Assembly (NCBI GenBank): GCA_027488985.1
Contig: JAIYAR010000010.1
Coordinates: 124,001 to 188,000, forward strand
From: Comamonadaceae bacterium
GTDB lineage: Bacteria; Pseudomonadota; Gammaproteobacteria; Burkholderiales; Burkholderiaceae_C
Direction of reading: 5' to 3'
Length of the DNA: 64,000 nt
Made by a program: the position numbers and the translations under genes. Below, piece after piece: positions 48,980 through 58,617 of this stretch (position 1 is the first letter of the stretch; each line of letters starts with the position of its first letter). Below the pieces are notes generated by a model that was given only the letters and a program-made list of their open reading frames with translations, was not told the origin of the DNA and did no database searches.

Positions 48980-50155
48980 ATGAGCTCATCTCCCACTACC
49001 CATTGGCCCCGCGTATTTCTGTTGTGGGGCTGCGGCATCCTGGCGGCACTGCAATTTGCGAAAATTTCTCTCGCGTTCCAGCTCCTGCAAAGTCGCTATG
49101 AGGTAAGCGCTGCCCAGATGGGCTGGGTGCTATCGATGGTGGGCGTGGTGGGGCTGACATTGGGCGTCAGCATGGGATTGTTGGCCCCGAAGGTCGGATA
49201 CCGGCGGCTGTTGGCTGGCGGATTACTTGTGGGGGCTGTTCTGGCTGCAGCGCAAGCGCTGGACTTGCCTTACTACGTTTTCTTTGCGACCCGCGTACTG
49301 GAGGGCGCCTCTCATTTGTCGGTTGTGGTTGCGGCCCCCACGCTGATGGCGGCCGCAGCCGTACCACAACACCGTTCAGTGGCAATGGGCTTGTGGAGCA
49401 CCTTTGTGGGTACCGCGTTTGCGTTCTGTGCTGCTTTTGGCCAGTCGTTTCTGGCGGCTTACGGCGTTCACGCATTGTTCGGCGTGCACGCTGCCTTCCT
49501 GCTCCTCGCATGCGCGTGTGTGTGGTGGCTTGTTCCAGCTGATTCCGCACTAGTGCCGGACCCCGCGCGCACCAGTTTGTTGGCTCGCCATGTGCGGATT
49601 TACACCAACTGGTCCACGGCCTTGCCCGGCCTTTGCTTCTTTTGTTACACCGGGATGGCTGTTGCCCTGCTGACTTTTCTGCCGCAAGCACTGCCACCTG
49701 AACATCGCTGGGCGGCTGCCGTATTGCCTTTCACCGGCATGGCAGGTACTTTTGGTGCAGGTTGGCTCACGCGGCGGCAAAGCCCCATGCGACTGCTGGC
49801 CAGGGTGTTTCCCTTGTTGGGTCTTTCAGGCGTTGCCTGCGCTCTGGCGGCTTCAGCCCAATGGGGCTACACCGGGGCGGCCCTGTTACTCATGGGCGTC
49901 TCGGGTCTGGCTGGTGGCACTGCATTCGCACTGATTCCCTACCTGAACAAAGATGCCGCCCAGCAAGCGCGCGCCAATGGAGCCGTAGCCCAAATGGGCA
50001 ACCTCGGTGCAACCCTCGGCCCGCCCGCTTTTGCAGTGGTGTTGAGCCAGCAGCCGGCTTGGGGCATTGCCTTGCCGGTTGTCGTCCTGGCCTTCCTAGG
50101 GAGCACCTTGCTGCGTTGGGGGCGACGCCATCGAGATGCGCAATCCGCGCACTAA
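48980..50155 (+). CDS. major facilitator superfamily transporter
   Basis: The 391-residue protein from ATG 48980 has about 12 membrane helices and the MFS loop 2-3 pattern (GLLAPKVGYRRLL) after helix 2, with a related MTRRQ-type loop in the second half. The substrate is unknown. The start is set by the short polar N-terminus before helix 1. It lies divergently 65 bases from rlhA and 21 bases before the DUF1624 gene, so it could act with it. Confidence 0.8.
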   Translation: MSSSPTTHWPRVFLLWGCGILAALQFAKISLAFQLLQSRYEVSAAQMGWVLSMVGVVGLTLGVSMGLLAPKVGYRRLLAGGLLVGAVLAAAQALDLPYYVFFATRVLEGASHLSVVVAAPTLMAAAAVPQHRSVAMGLWSTFVGTAFAFCAAFGQSFLAAYGVHALFGVHAAFLLLACACVWWLVPADSALVPDPARTSLLARHVRIYTNWSTALPGLCFFCYTGMAVALLTFLPQALPPEHRWAAAVLPFTGMAGTFGAGWLTRRQSPMRLLARVFPLLGLSGVACALAASAQWGYTGAALLLMGVSGLAGGTAFALIPYLNKDAAQQARANGAVAQMGNLGATLGPPAFAVVLSQQPAWGIALPVVVLAFLGSTLLRWGRRHRDAQSAH

Positions 50156-50176
50156 TGTGCCGTTTAGACTGTCGGC

Positions 50177-50923
50177 ATGACCTCCCGCCGCTTTGACACC
50201 TTGGATGCCATCCGTGGCCTGGCCATGGTGTGGATGACGGTGTTTCATTTTTGCTTCGACCTCAACAACGCCCGTATCATCCAGCAGGATTTCCACCACG
50301 ACCCCTTTTGGACCTGGCAGCGCACCTGCATTCTCAGCCTGTTTCTGTTGTGTGCCGGGGCAGGGCAGGCCATCGCCCATGCCCAGGGGCAGAGTTGGAG
50401 GCAGTTCGGCCAGCGGTGGTTGCAGATTGCGGCAGCTGCAGGGATTGTGTCGCTGGGGTCGTGGTTCATGTTCCCAAACAGCTACATCTACTTCGGTGTG
50501 CTCCACGGTATGGCGGTGATGCTGCTCCTCGTCCGCTTGATGGCTCCATCGGGTGCTTGGTGTGCCGTTGCAGGAGCCCTGGTGATTGCTATTCATTTGA
50601 TAGCTGGACCCGCAATATCTTCGAGCGCTAGCGATCTATCCGGCTTGGATTTTGATGCCCGCTGGCTCAACTGGCTGGGGCTGATCACCCGTTTGCCCAT
50701 AACTCAAGACTACGTACCCCTGTTTCCGTGGCTAGGGGTCATGTTGCTGGGGTTTGCGGGCATGCAAGTCTTGCTGCGGAGCCATCGTTTAGGACAAAGT
50801 CAGATAGGCAGCTCTTGGGTACATCGAAACTTGGCCCGCTTAGGGCGTTATAGCCTCAGCTACTACCTGCTACACCAGCCCGTGTTGCTGGGCTTGTTGT
50901 GGCTGGCAGGCATCCGCTTTTAG
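50177..50923 (+). CDS. DUF1624 / heparan-alpha-glucosaminide N-acetyltransferase-like membrane protein
   Basis: The 248-residue protein begins RRFDTLDAIRGLAMVWMTVFHFCFDL, the conserved start of the DUF1624/HGSNAT-catalytic family, and has about 7 membrane helices ending in SLSYYLLHQPVLLGLLWL. Family members move acyl groups across membranes to sugars, but bacterial substrates are unclear. A segment of about 20 residues near 140-158 (IAGPAISSSASDLSG) is encoded by a degenerate copy of the intragenic repeat, in a loop between helices. The gene ends 6 bases before a terminator. Confidence 0.75.
   Translation: MTSRRFDTLDAIRGLAMVWMTVFHFCFDLNNARIIQQDFHHDPFWTWQRTCILSLFLLCAGAGQAIAHAQGQSWRQFGQRWLQIAAAAGIVSLGSWFMFPNSYIYFGVLHGMAVMLLLVRLMAPSGAWCAVAGALVIAIHLIAGPAISSSASDLSGLDFDARWLNWLGLITRLPITQDYVPLFPWLGVMLLGFAGMQVLLRSHRLGQSQIGSSWVHRNLARLGRYSLSYYLLHQPVLLGLLWLAGIRF
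50588..50655 (+). repeat. degenerate intragenic repeat, copy in the DUF1624 gene
   Basis: It starts GCTATTCATTTGATAGC and ends near GGATTTTGA. Bases 8-19 agree with the purL copy (ATTTGATAGCTG). The middle is diverged and longer. It is in the gene's sense direction. Confidence 0.5.
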
Positions 50924-50928
50924 ACAAC

Positions 50929-50953
50929 AAAAAAGCGGCTTGAGCCGCTTTTT
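50929..50953. terminator. bidirectional terminator between the DUF1624 gene and the ppiC gene
   Basis: AAAAAGCGGCT and AGCCGCTTTTT pair around TG, with A and T runs on both sides. It serves the + transcript and the convergent minus-strand gene (stop 50973). Confidence 0.88.
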
Positions 50954-50972
50954 GTGAACTGTCGTTCAGGTC

Positions 50973-51755
50973 TTATTCAACTTTGGCTTTGGCGCGCAGG
51001 TCTTCCTGGAACTTGGCGATTTTTTGCTGTTGCAATTGTTGAGCGATCTGGGGTTTCACATCGTCATACTTGGGCAGCTGGGCTTCACGCACGTCTTCCA
51101 GCCGGATGATGTGGTAGCCGAATTGGGTCTTGACGGGAGCATCGGTCGTCTTGCCCTTGGACAAAGCGGTCAGAGCGTCAGAGAACTCTTTCACATAGCT
51201 GCTGGCGTTAGCCCAATCCAGGTCGCCACCGTTGGCGCCGGAGCCAGGGTCTTTGGAATTCTTCTTGGCCAGGTCTTCAAACTTGGCGCCTTTTTTGAGC
51301 TGGGCAATCAGGGCCTTGGCCTGGTCTTCCTTTTCCACCAGGATGTGGCGTGCGCGGTATTCCTTGCCGGCGTTGGCTGAAGCGAACTTGTCGTATTCGG
51401 CCTTGGTTTCTTCGTCGGTGACGGGGTTCTTCTTCTGGAAGTCGGCGAACAGCTCACGGATCAGGATGGACTGTTTGGTCAGTTCCAGCTGGTTCTTGTA
51501 TTCATCGCTGGCATCCAGACCGCGGGCCTGGGCTTCCTGCACAAAAATTTCCCGGGCGATGATTTCTTCACGGAGTTGGCCTTGCATTTCGGGGGTGACC
51601 GGACGGCCGGAGCGGGCCACTTGCTGGGCCAAAGCGTCGATGCGGGACTTGGGTACCGCCTTGCCGTTCACGATGGCCACGTTCTGGGCCAAGGCGGAGG
51701 ATGCGACCACCATCAGGCTGGCTGCAGCCAAGGCGGACAAAATGTGCTTCTTCAT
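50973..51755 (-). CDS. periplasmic peptidyl-prolyl isomerase, PpiC/parvulin type
   Basis: The 260-residue protein has a signal peptide (MKKHILSALAAASLMVVASSALA), a SurA-like N-terminal chaperone region and a parvulin domain (about 130-225: RARHILVEKEDQAKALI, GGDLDWANASSYVKEF, VKTQFGYHIIRLED). It assists folding of exported proteins. It is the last gene of the minus-strand group selO-msrB-yciB-bolA-ppiC, 21 bases after bolA. PrsA/PpiD-like names are also used for this group. Confidence 0.9.
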   Translation of the reverse strand: MKKHILSALAAASLMVVASSALAQNVAIVNGKAVPKSRIDALAQQVARSGRPVTPEMQGQLREEIIAREIFVQEAQARGLDASDEYKNQLELTKQSILIRELFADFQKKNPVTDEETKAEYDKFASANAGKEYRARHILVEKEDQAKALIAQLKKGAKFEDLAKKNSKDPGSGANGGDLDWANASSYVKEFSDALTALSKGKTTDAPVKTQFGYHIIRLEDVREAQLPKYDDVKPQIAQQLQQQKIAKFQEDLRAKAKVE

Positions 51756-51776
51756 ACCGTTTCCTTCAGGAATGCT

Positions 51777-52073
51777 TTAAATCTGAGAGTTGCCAGAGGG
51801 CGAGGCTTCGGCCTCAATGGCCAGAGCGTGCAAGCCCTGATCAATGAAATCTTGCAACGAATCATACACAAGGCGATGCCTTGCCACACGGCTCGCGCCG
51901 GTAAACAAGGGTGATGCAATCTTCACCCGGAAATGGGTGCCAACGCCGCTGTCATTGGCCCCGACGTGCCCTGCGTGCTGGTAGCTTTCGTCTATCACTT
52001 CAAGTGTTACAGGTTGCAAACGCTCGCGAAGTCGTTGCTCCAGATTCGCGGCAGTAGGTGTGTTGGCGCTCAT
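51777..52073 (-). CDS. BolA family protein
   Basis: The 98-residue protein from ATG 52073 has the BolA fold pattern: helix, then [29 protein letters not shown] with the conserved His residues, then [12 protein letters not shown] with the C-terminal conserved His. BolA proteins bind monothiol glutaredoxins and [2Fe-2S] clusters and affect cell shape and stress. The start overlaps the yciB stop by 4 bases; an open extension to 52190 is not BolA-like and overlaps yciB. Confidence 0.9.
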   Translation of the reverse strand: MSANTPTAANLEQRLRERLQPVTLEVIDESYQHAGHVGANDSGVGTHFRVKIASPLFTGASRVARHRLVYDSLQDFIDQGLHALAIEAEASPSGNSQI

Positions 52074-52651
52074 GGTGTGGGCGGGTCCTGTTTGGTGTCC
52101 TCGCCTTTCAAATAGGGCGAGATATAGAGCCCCTGGCCGATCAGGAAAGCCAGCGGGAACACGTAGCCCCACAGTTTGAAGTTGGCCCAAGCGTCTTCAC
52201 TGAAATACGCGGCCACATAGCCGTTGCTGACGGCCATGAACAGGGTGTACACAATCCAGGCAACATTCAGCTTGTGCCACACCGCGTCGGGCAGTTCGAG
52301 CTGGCTGCCCAGCATGGACTTCAAAAAGTTGACTTTCATGCCCCAGACGGCCACCGCCAGCGCGATGGCCATGCCCGCGTACAAAACGGTGGGCTTCCAC
52401 ATGATGAAGCGCTTGTCATGCAAGGCGAGGGTGATGCCGCCGAACACCAGAATCATGCCCAAGGTGATCTTGTGCATGGTGGTGAGTTTTTTGTCGATCC
52501 AGTAAATGATCGCCATCTGGACCACCGTGGCTGCCATCAGCACCGGGGTGGCAAAGTAAATGGCTTCGTCTTTGCTGATGCCAAACCAGTCATGCAGCTT
52601 GTAGGCTGCAAAAAACAGAAGGATGGGGATGAAGTCGAGTAAGGTTTTCAT
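52070..52651 (-). CDS. yciB: septation protein A / inner membrane protein YciB
   Basis: The 193-residue protein from ATG 52651 begins [21 protein letters not shown] and has 5-6 membrane helices, with [11 protein letters not shown] and WAIVNYLLF-like central motifs (here [16 protein letters not shown]) as in the YciB/IspZ family. YciB affects cell envelope integrity and division in E. coli and Shigella. It overlaps the msrB stop by 4 bases and the bolA start by 4 bases, so the genes are translationally coupled. Confidence 0.92.
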   Translation of the reverse strand: MKTLLDFIPILLFFAAYKLHDWFGISKDEAIYFATPVLMAATVVQMAIIYWIDKKLTTMHKITLGMILVFGGITLALHDKRFIMWKPTVLYAGMAIALAVAVWGMKVNFLKSMLGSQLELPDAVWHKLNVAWIVYTLFMAVSNGYVAAYFSEDAWANFKLWGYVFPLAFLIGQGLYISPYLKGEDTKQDPPTP

Positions 52652-53055
52652 TCTGGCGTGAAGTGTAGCGAGGCCGAATTCATGCAGTAGCGCAAACCGG
52701 TTTCGGTCGGTCCATCGGGGAACACATGGCCGAGGTGCGCGCCGCACTGGCTGCATACGGTCTCCACCCGCACCATGCCATGGCTTCGGTCGGTGATTTC
52801 GGTAATGGCCCCCGGAATGGCCAACGAGAAGCTGGGCCAGCCGCAATGTGCGTCAAATTTGGTGTCTGAATCGAACAGTTTGGCGCTGCAGCACATACAG
52901 TGGTAGCTGCCGTCGGCCCAATGGGTCTCGTACTTGCCGCTGAAGGGGCGCTCAGTGGCGGCTTGGCGAGTGACCTGGAAGGCGACAGGCTCAGCGCCTT
53001 TTTCGGCCAACAAGGCTTTCCACTCAGCGTCGGTTTTCTGGATGGGAAATGTCAT
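52648..53055 (-). CDS. msrB: peptide-methionine (R)-S-oxide reductase MsrB
   Basis: The 135-residue enzyme from ATG 53055 has the two zinc CxxC motifs (CMCCSAKLF and [12 protein letters not shown]), the substrate motif HCGWPSF, and the catalytic Cys in [10 protein letters not shown]. MsrB repairs methionine-R-sulfoxide in proteins. A longer start at 53082 is possible; MTFPIQK is the usual beginning. selO lies 42 bases upstream, a known functional neighbourhood. Confidence 0.96.
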   Translation of the reverse strand: MTFPIQKTDAEWKALLAEKGAEPVAFQVTRQAATERPFSGKYETHWADGSYHCMCCSAKLFDSDTKFDAHCGWPSFSLAIPGAITEITDRSHGMVRVETVCSQCGAHLGHVFPDGPTETGLRYCMNSASLHFTPE

Positions 53056-53097
53056 GGGTACTCCTGAAATGGGTGGATGCACAGTGGCCCTGAAAGT

Positions 53098-54582
53098 TCA
53101 GGAACTGCAGCTGATGGAGATTTGCGCCGCCCAGTCCGGCGGAAAGCCGGCCCACGCATCGAACTCCGGGTGTTCGTCGTAAGGCGTCTCCAGAACTTTC
53201 AGCAAATCAGCCACCATGCTGAAATCTTTTTGCCGGGCTGCTTGGATAGCTTGCTCGCCCAAGTGGTTGCGCAGCACATACTTCGGGTTGGTATTTAGCA
53301 TCAAATCGGCTGCTACTCCACGTGGAATATGCGCGAGCAGCTCTGAAAAAGATAGCAACCAGTCATCGAATCCGGCCCTGTCCAAGAACAGGTCGCGGAC
53401 AGACTGGGCGGCTGACACCTCGTCCTGCACCCAATGGCTCAGGCGGCGCCAAAAGATGGTGAAGTCCACTTTGTCAGCTGCCAGCAGCTTCAGGATGCCC
53501 TCGATCACCGGCTTGTGCGCCTCTTTCACTTCGCTGAATCCCAGCTTGGCGGCCATCCTCTCGGCAAATGCGCGGGGGTAAATGTCTTTGAAGGTTTCCA
53601 ATGCTGCGATCGCATGCTCCTGCTCGTCGATGAGCGGCATCATGGCCTGGCCCAGGCAAAACAGGTTCCAGTACGCCACGTTCGGCTGCTTGTAGAACGC
53701 ATAGCGGCCGGAATTGTCGGAGTGATTGCAGATGTGGCCGGGGTCGTAGGCATCCATGAACTGAAAGGGACCGTAATCGATGGTCAGGCCCAGAATGCTC
53801 ATGTTGTCGGTATTCATCACACCATGACAAAAACCCACCGCTTGCCATTGCGCCACCATGTGGGCGGTACGCTCGGTAACGGCGGCAAGCAACGCGACGT
53901 AAGGGTTCCCATTCCAACCCGCGTCAGTCCGGCAATCGGGGTAGTAATGGTCAATCACAAAGTCCGCCAGGGTCTTGAGCTCGCCTGGCATGCCGTGGTG
54001 GCAGAAGTGCTCAAAGTGCCCGAACCGGATAAAGCTTGGTGCCAGACGCGTCACTACGGCGGCGGTTTCTATGCTCTCTCTACGCACCGGTGCATCTGAG
54101 CCGGTTACGCAAAGCGCGCGGGAGGTGGGAATGCCCAAACCGTGCATGGCTTCGCTGGCCAAGAACTCGCGGATGCTGCTGCGCAAAACCGCGCGGCCAT
54201 CGCCCATGCGGGAAAACGGCGTCAGCCCGGCGCCCTTGAGTTGCACCTCCAAGCCGTTCAAGTCACCGAGAAGAATCGCGCGCCCATCACCCAATTGCCC
54301 CGCCCATTGTCCAAATTGGTGGCCGCTGTACACGCTGGCCAGCGGTTTGCTGCCCTGCAGCAACCGGTTTCCCGTGAGGGCCTGCAACACATCAGGGTTG
54401 CACAGATGGGCAGTATCCAGCCCGGCCGAGCGGGCCGCCGAGGCACTGATTCCTACCCAGTAGGGTGAGGGTAGGGGAGTAGGTTCCAGGGGAGCGAAGA
54501 AAGCGTCGCCCAGGCCCGCGAAGCGGTTTTCCCACGGGAGATCGAGGTCCAGCGGCTCTGGGGCAGGTGGCAAATAAGACAT
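53098..54582 (-). CDS. selO: protein adenylyltransferase SelO (YdiU)
   Basis: The 494-residue pseudokinase-fold enzyme has [20 protein letters not shown] and the nearby [16 protein letters not shown] segment, [20 protein letters not shown] with the metal-binding Asn/Asp, and the C-terminal Cys in the last three residues CSS, where eukaryotic SelO has selenocysteine. SelO transfers AMP to protein Ser/Thr/Tyr under oxidative stress. A start 6 codons upstream (54600) is possible. Residues 410-428 are encoded by a repeat copy (53301-53356). Confidence 0.94.
   Translation of the reverse strand: MSYLPPAPEPLDLDLPWENRFAGLGDAFFAPLEPTPLPSPYWVGISASAARSAGLDTAHLCNPDVLQALTGNRLLQGSKPLASVYSGHQFGQWAGQLGDGRAILLGDLNGLEVQLKGAGLTPFSRMGDGRAVLRSSIREFLASEAMHGLGIPTSRALCVTGSDAPVRRESIETAAVVTRLAPSFIRFGHFEHFCHHGMPGELKTLADFVIDHYYPDCRTDAGWNGNPYVALLAAVTERTAHMVAQWQAVGFCHGVMNTDNMSILGLTIDYGPFQFMDAYDPGHICNHSDNSGRYAFYKQPNVAYWNLFCLGQAMMPLIDEQEHAIAALETFKDIYPRAFAERMAAKLGFSEVKEAHKPVIEGILKLLAADKVDFTIFWRRLSHWVQDEVSAAQSVRDLFLDRAGFDDWLLSFSELLAHIPRGVAADLMLNTNPKYVLRNHLGEQAIQAARQKDFSMVADLLKVLETPYDEHPEFDAWAGFPPDWAAQISISCSS
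53301..53356 (-). repeat. 56-bp intragenic repeat, copy in selO (sense to the gene)
   Basis: Read on -, it begins GCTATC, passes through AGCTGCTCGCGCATATTCC and ends CGATTTGA. It aligns without gaps to the prmB and purL copies, which are in other genes and in the opposite orientation to their reading frames, so the likeness is at DNA level. Confidence 0.7.
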
Positions 54583-54719
54583 GGGTGAATTGTCCCGCAT
54601 ATGACTAATTCAGCGTCTCCAAGGGGACTTGCGCGCAGTACTATGTGTCTCGCTGAAGCGGCGAGCGCATGTTCCCAGCGTTGGTGTGTTTTCCATAAAA
54701 CTTAGATAGAGGTGACTTG

Positions 54720-56348
54720 ATGTTAGGTCTGATGCAAAGCCAGCAGTTGCTGATCTCCACCTTGATGGATTTCGCTGAGCGCCACCATGGCGAAGGCGAA
54801 GTAGTCTCCCGCCGCGTAGAAGGTGATATCCACCGCACCAATTACCGTGAGGTCGCAGCCCGTTCCCGCAAAGTCGCCAACGCCCTCGACGGTTTGAACC
54901 TCGCTTTCAGCGACCGCGTGGCTACCTTGGCCTGGAACGGCTACCGCCACCTCGAGCTCTATTTCGGAGTGAGTGGTTCCGGTCGTGTGCTGCACACCCT
55001 GAACCCGCGCTTGCACCCGGACCAGATCGTTTGGATTGCCAACCACGCCGAAGACCAGGTGCTTTGCTTTGACATGAGCTTCCTGCCCATCGTGCAAGCC
55101 GTGCACAGCCGTTGCACCACCATCAAGCATTTCATCGCGCTGTGTGACGCCGACAAGCTGCCTGCCGACTCCGGCATCCCCGGGCTACAGAGCTATGAGG
55201 CATGGATAGCCCAACAGCCCGCCACCTACACCTGGCCCGAGTTTGACGAAAACTCCGCTTCCAGCATGTGCTACACCAGCGGCACTACTGGCAATCCCAA
55301 GGCCGCGCTTTACAGCCACCGGTCCACCATCCTGCATGCGTTCTCTTGTGCCTTGCCGGACTCTTTGAATATGAGTGCGCGTGACTCGGTCTTGCCCGTA
55401 GTACCCATGTTCCACGTTAACGCTTGGGGCTTGCCGTATTCCGCCGCCATGACGGGTGCCAAACTGGTGTTCCCCGGCCCGGCGATGGACGGCAAATCCA
55501 TTTTTGATTTGATTGAGGCTGAGAAAGTCAGTTTCGCCGCAGGCGTACCCACAGTGTGGCAAATGATGCTGGGCCATATGCAAGCAGGGGGGCTTAGATT
55601 CACGACCTTGAAACGTACCGTGATCGGTGGCTCTGCCTGCCCGCCGGCCATGATTACCGCGTTCAACGACGTGTACGGTGTGGAGGTGCTGCATGCATGG
55701 GGCATGACCGAAATGTCTCCCTTGGGCACGGTATGCACCTTGAAGAACAAACACCTGACGCTAGACCCCGCAGACAAGATGAAGGTCCGCCTCAAGCAGG
55801 GTCGCGGCATTTATGGCGTAGACATGAAGATAGTGGATGGCGAGGGCGCTGAACTTCCATGGGACGGCAAGGCCTACGGCGATCTTCTGGTCAAGGGGCC
55901 TTGGGTCATCAGCGAGTACTTCAAAGGCGAAGGCGGCTCGCCATTGGTGGATGGATGGTTCCCTACCGGCGACGTTGCCACGATTGATGCTGAAGGCTTC
56001 ATGCAAATCACTGACCGCAGCAAAGACGTGATCAAGTCCGGCGGCGAGTGGATTAGCTCTATCGATGTGGAAAACATCGCCATGGCCCACCCTGCAGTGG
56101 CCATGGCAGCCTGCATCGGCATGAAGCACCCCAAGTGGGACGAGCGCCCCATTATTGCGGTCGTCAAAAAGGCGGGCAGTGAGGTGAGCCGCGATGAATT
56201 GATCGCCTTTTACGACGGCAAAACCGCGAAATGGCAGGTGCCGGATGACGTTGTATTCGTCGAGGCTATTCCCTTGGGCGGCACTGGAAAAATGCAAAAA
56301 ACCAAGTTGCGCGAGCTATTGCGTGACTACAAACTGCCGAACACTTGA
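54720..56348 (+). CDS. fatty-acyl-CoA ligase (DmdB-like / medium- to long-chain acyl-CoA synthetase)
   Basis: The 542-residue ANL-superfamily enzyme from ATG 54720 (ribosome site GAGGTGA) has [20 protein letters not shown] (phosphate loop), [12 protein letters not shown] (ATP ribose Asp), the hinge [17 protein letters not shown] and the late [15 protein letters not shown] with the catalytic Lys. It activates fatty acids to acyl-CoA via acyl-AMP. The N-terminus [19 protein letters not shown] is close in style to methylmercaptopropionate-CoA ligase DmdB, so chain specificity is open. It is followed by the beta-oxidation genes. Confidence 0.9.
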   Translation: MLGLMQSQQLLISTLMDFAERHHGEGEVVSRRVEGDIHRTNYREVAARSRKVANALDGLNLAFSDRVATLAWNGYRHLELYFGVSGSGRVLHTLNPRLHPDQIVWIANHAEDQVLCFDMSFLPIVQAVHSRCTTIKHFIALCDADKLPADSGIPGLQSYEAWIAQQPATYTWPEFDENSASSMCYTSGTTGNPKAALYSHRSTILHAFSCALPDSLNMSARDSVLPVVPMFHVNAWGLPYSAAMTGAKLVFPGPAMDGKSIFDLIEAEKVSFAAGVPTVWQMMLGHMQAGGLRFTTLKRTVIGGSACPPAMITAFNDVYGVEVLHAWGMTEMSPLGTVCTLKNKHLTLDPADKMKVRLKQGRGIYGVDMKIVDGEGAELPWDGKAYGDLLVKGPWVISEYFKGEGGSPLVDGWFPTGDVATIDAEGFMQITDRSKDVIKSGGEWISSIDVENIAMAHPAVAMAACIGMKHPKWDERPIIAVVKKAGSEVSRDELIAFYDGKTAKWQVPDDVVFVEAIPLGGTGKMQKTKLRELLRDYKLPNT

Positions 56349-56375
56349 GAAGGTTCCTGGCCGACAAAACGGGCC

Positions 56376-56438
56376 TTTTCCCTAGGGAAAACCCTTTGTC
56401 CCAGCTGTGACAAAGGGGCTTTGCGGCGCGGGCAAAGC
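56376..56438. promoter_or_regulatory. three back-to-back inverted repeats before fadB
   Basis: TTTTCCCTAGGGAAAA (56376-56391, perfect), CCCTTTGTC / GACAAAGGG with an 8-base loop (56392-56417) and GCTTTGC / GCAAAGC with a 7-base loop (56418-56438) follow each other without gaps. None ends in a T-run, so they are not a simple terminator. The third covers the -35/spacer region of the promoter. Confidence 0.55.
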
Positions 56439-56447
56439 TCCTACAAT
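56419..56447 (+). promoter_or_regulatory. sigma-70-like promoter of the beta-oxidation operon
   Basis: TACAAT at 56442-56447 is a strong -10. CTTTGC at 56419-56424, 17 bases before it, is a weak -35. Transcription would start near 56454, just before or at the palindrome 56457-56470. Confidence 0.5.
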
Positions 56448-56456
56448 CTTTAAAAA

Positions 56457-56470
56457 AGAACGATCGTTCT
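56457..56470. promoter_or_regulatory. perfect 14-bp operator-like palindrome before fadB
   Basis: AGAACGATCGTTCT begins 9 bases after the -10 box, where a bound repressor would block initiation. Palindromes of this kind are typical targets of TetR-family regulators, several of which control fatty-acid degradation in proteobacteria (PsrA, FadR-type, FadP). The regulator is not in the window. Confidence 0.6.
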
Positions 56471-56502
56471 ATTTTGAGACAAACCTCACCCACGGAGTCC
56501 GC

Positions 56503-58602
56503 ATGACCGCCCAGTACCAAGTCAATGGCGATATCGCCGTCATCACCCTGAACAACCCGCCTGTCAACGGCCTGGGGCTTTCCACCCGCCAGGGCATTGC
56601 AGACGGCATGGCCCAAGCGAACTCGGACGCCGCGGTCAAAGCCATCGTGATTACCGGCGCCGGCAAGGCGTTTTCCGGCGGTGCAGACATCACTGAGTTC
56701 GGCAGCCCCAAGGCCCTGCAAGAACCCAACCTGATCAGCGTGATCAAGGTCCTGGAAAACTCTTCCAAGCCTGTGATTGCAGCCATCCACACCGTGGCTA
56801 TGGGTGGCGGTTTGGAGCTGGCCTTGGGTTGCCACTACCGCATTGCAGCACCCGGCACCAGCATTGCGCTGCCGGAAGTCAAACTCGGCCTGGTGCCCGG
56901 TGCCGGCGGCACCCAGCGCCTGCCACGTGTGCTGGGCGTGGAACCCGCACTCAACATGATCGTGAGCGGCGAGCCCATCAAGAGCGAAATGCTCGCCATG
57001 CTGCCGGGCCAGAAGCTGTTCGACAAGCTGTCTGCTTCCGCCGAAAGCTTGGCTGAAGAAGCCTTGGCCTTCGCCCGCTCGGTGGCAGATGTGCGCCCAC
57101 TGCCACTGGTGCGTGACTTGAAGTGCAAGCACCCGCAAGGCGATGCGTACTTCCAATTTGCCCGCAACATGGTCAAGGGCATGAGCAAGAACTTCCCGGC
57201 CCCTGCCAAGTGCGTGGATGTGGTGGAAGCCGCTACCAAGAAGAAGTTTGACGAAGGCATGCAGGTCGAGCGCGAGGCCTTCATCAACTTGATGTTCACT
57301 GCGGAGAGCAAGTCCCTGCGCCACCTGTTCCTGGCGGAGCGTGCAGCATCCAAAATCGCGGATGTGCCCTCAGATACTGCGCAACGCGCTATCAACTCGG
57401 TAGCAGTCATTGGCGCCGGCACCATGGGTGGCGGCATTGCCATGAACTTCCTGAACGCTGGCATCCCCGTCAAGATGCTGGAAATGAAGCAAGAAGCGCT
57501 GGACCGCGGCATTGCCACGATCCGCAAGAACTATGAAGCCCAAGTGGCCAAGAAAAAGCTCAAGCAAGACAAGTACGAGCAGCGCATGAGCCTGCTGAGC
57601 ACCACCCTGAGCTACGACGACCTCACCAGCACCGACATGGTGATCGAAGCGGTATTTGAAGAGCTGGGCGTCAAAGAAGCAGTGTTCAAAGAGTTGGACC
57701 GCGTGATGAAGCCCGGTGCCATCCTCGCCTCCAACACTTCCACCCTAGACGTCAACAAAATCGCCAACTTCACAAAGCGCCCCGAAGACGTGGTGGGCCT
57801 GCACTTCTTCAGCCCAGCTAACGTGATGAAGCTGCTGGAAGTGGTGCGTGGAGAAAAGACGGCCAAAGACGTGATGGCCACCGTCATGGCGGTCGCCAAA
57901 AAGATCAAAAAAACCGCGGTGGTTTCCGGCGTTTGCGACGGCTTTATCGGCAACCGCATGATCGAGCAATACGGGCGCCAGGGAGGTTTCCTGCTGGATG
58001 AAGGCTGCACGCCCGAGCAAGTAGACAAGGCCATGGAGAAGTTCGGCATGGCCATGGGCCCCTTCCGCATGGGCGACTTGGCCGGTAACGACATCGGCTG
58101 GGCCATCCGCAAGCGCCGCTACACCGAGAAGCCGCACATGAAATACAGCAAGACTGCGGACTTGCTGTGCGAAAAGGGCCGTTTCGGCCAAAAGACCGGT
58201 GCCGGCTGGTATGACTATGTGCCGGGTAAGCGCGACGCCATCCCGAATGCGGAAGTGGTAGCGATGATTGAAGAGCACCGCAAGGCGCTAGGCATCACAC
58301 CCCGCAAGATCTCGGACGAAGAAATCGTGCAGCGCCTGGTGTTCAGCCTGGTGAACGAGGCCGCCCACATTCTCGAAGAGGGCATTGCCGCCAAGGCCAG
58401 CGATATCGACATCGTCTACATTTTCGGATACGGCTTCCCCGCACACCGCGGCGGCCCCATGAACTACGCCGATGAGGTCGGCCTGTTCAACGTGGTGCAA
58501 GCCATGAACCGCTTTGCTCAGAATCCGCTGGACGATGCCAAGTTCTGGCAACCCGCCCCCTTGTTGGCCAAACTGGCCGCTGAAGGCAAAACCTTCAACT
58601 AA
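56503..58602 (+). CDS. fadB: bifunctional enoyl-CoA hydratase / 3-hydroxyacyl-CoA dehydrogenase (FadB/FadJ type)
   Basis: The 699-residue protein from ATG 56503 has an N-terminal crotonase domain with the oxyanion and acid motifs (GAGKAFSGGADITEF, VAMGGGLELALGCHYRIA, LGLVPGAGGTQRLPR) and a C-terminal dehydrogenase with the NAD loop VIGAGTMGGGIAM (about 336-349), HFFSPANVMKLLE (catalytic His) and the DGFIGNRM segment. It performs steps 2 and 3 of beta-oxidation. A good GGAG site lies just before the ATG. It lacks the long N-terminal extra region of E. coli FadB, so a FadJ-like form is equally possible. Confidence 0.93.
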   Translation: MTAQYQVNGDIAVITLNNPPVNGLGLSTRQGIADGMAQANSDAAVKAIVITGAGKAFSGGADITEFGSPKALQEPNLISVIKVLENSSKPVIAAIHTVAMGGGLELALGCHYRIAAPGTSIALPEVKLGLVPGAGGTQRLPRVLGVEPALNMIVSGEPIKSEMLAMLPGQKLFDKLSASAESLAEEALAFARSVADVRPLPLVRDLKCKHPQGDAYFQFARNMVKGMSKNFPAPAKCVDVVEAATKKKFDEGMQVEREAFINLMFTAESKSLRHLFLAERAASKIADVPSDTAQRAINSVAVIGAGTMGGGIAMNFLNAGIPVKMLEMKQEALDRGIATIRKNYEAQVAKKKLKQDKYEQRMSLLSTTLSYDDLTSTDMVIEAVFEELGVKEAVFKELDRVMKPGAILASNTSTLDVNKIANFTKRPEDVVGLHFFSPANVMKLLEVVRGEKTAKDVMATVMAVAKKIKKTAVVSGVCDGFIGNRMIEQYGRQGGFLLDEGCTPEQVDKAMEKFGMAMGPFRMGDLAGNDIGWAIRKRRYTEKPHMKYSKTADLLCEKGRFGQKTGAGWYDYVPGKRDAIPNAEVVAMIEEHRKALGITPRKISDEEIVQRLVFSLVNEAAHILEEGIAAKASDIDIVYIFGYGFPAHRGGPMNYADEVGLFNVVQAMNRFAQNPLDDAKFWQPAPLLAKLAAEGKTFN

Positions 58603-58617
58603 AGCGGGGGCTGCACC

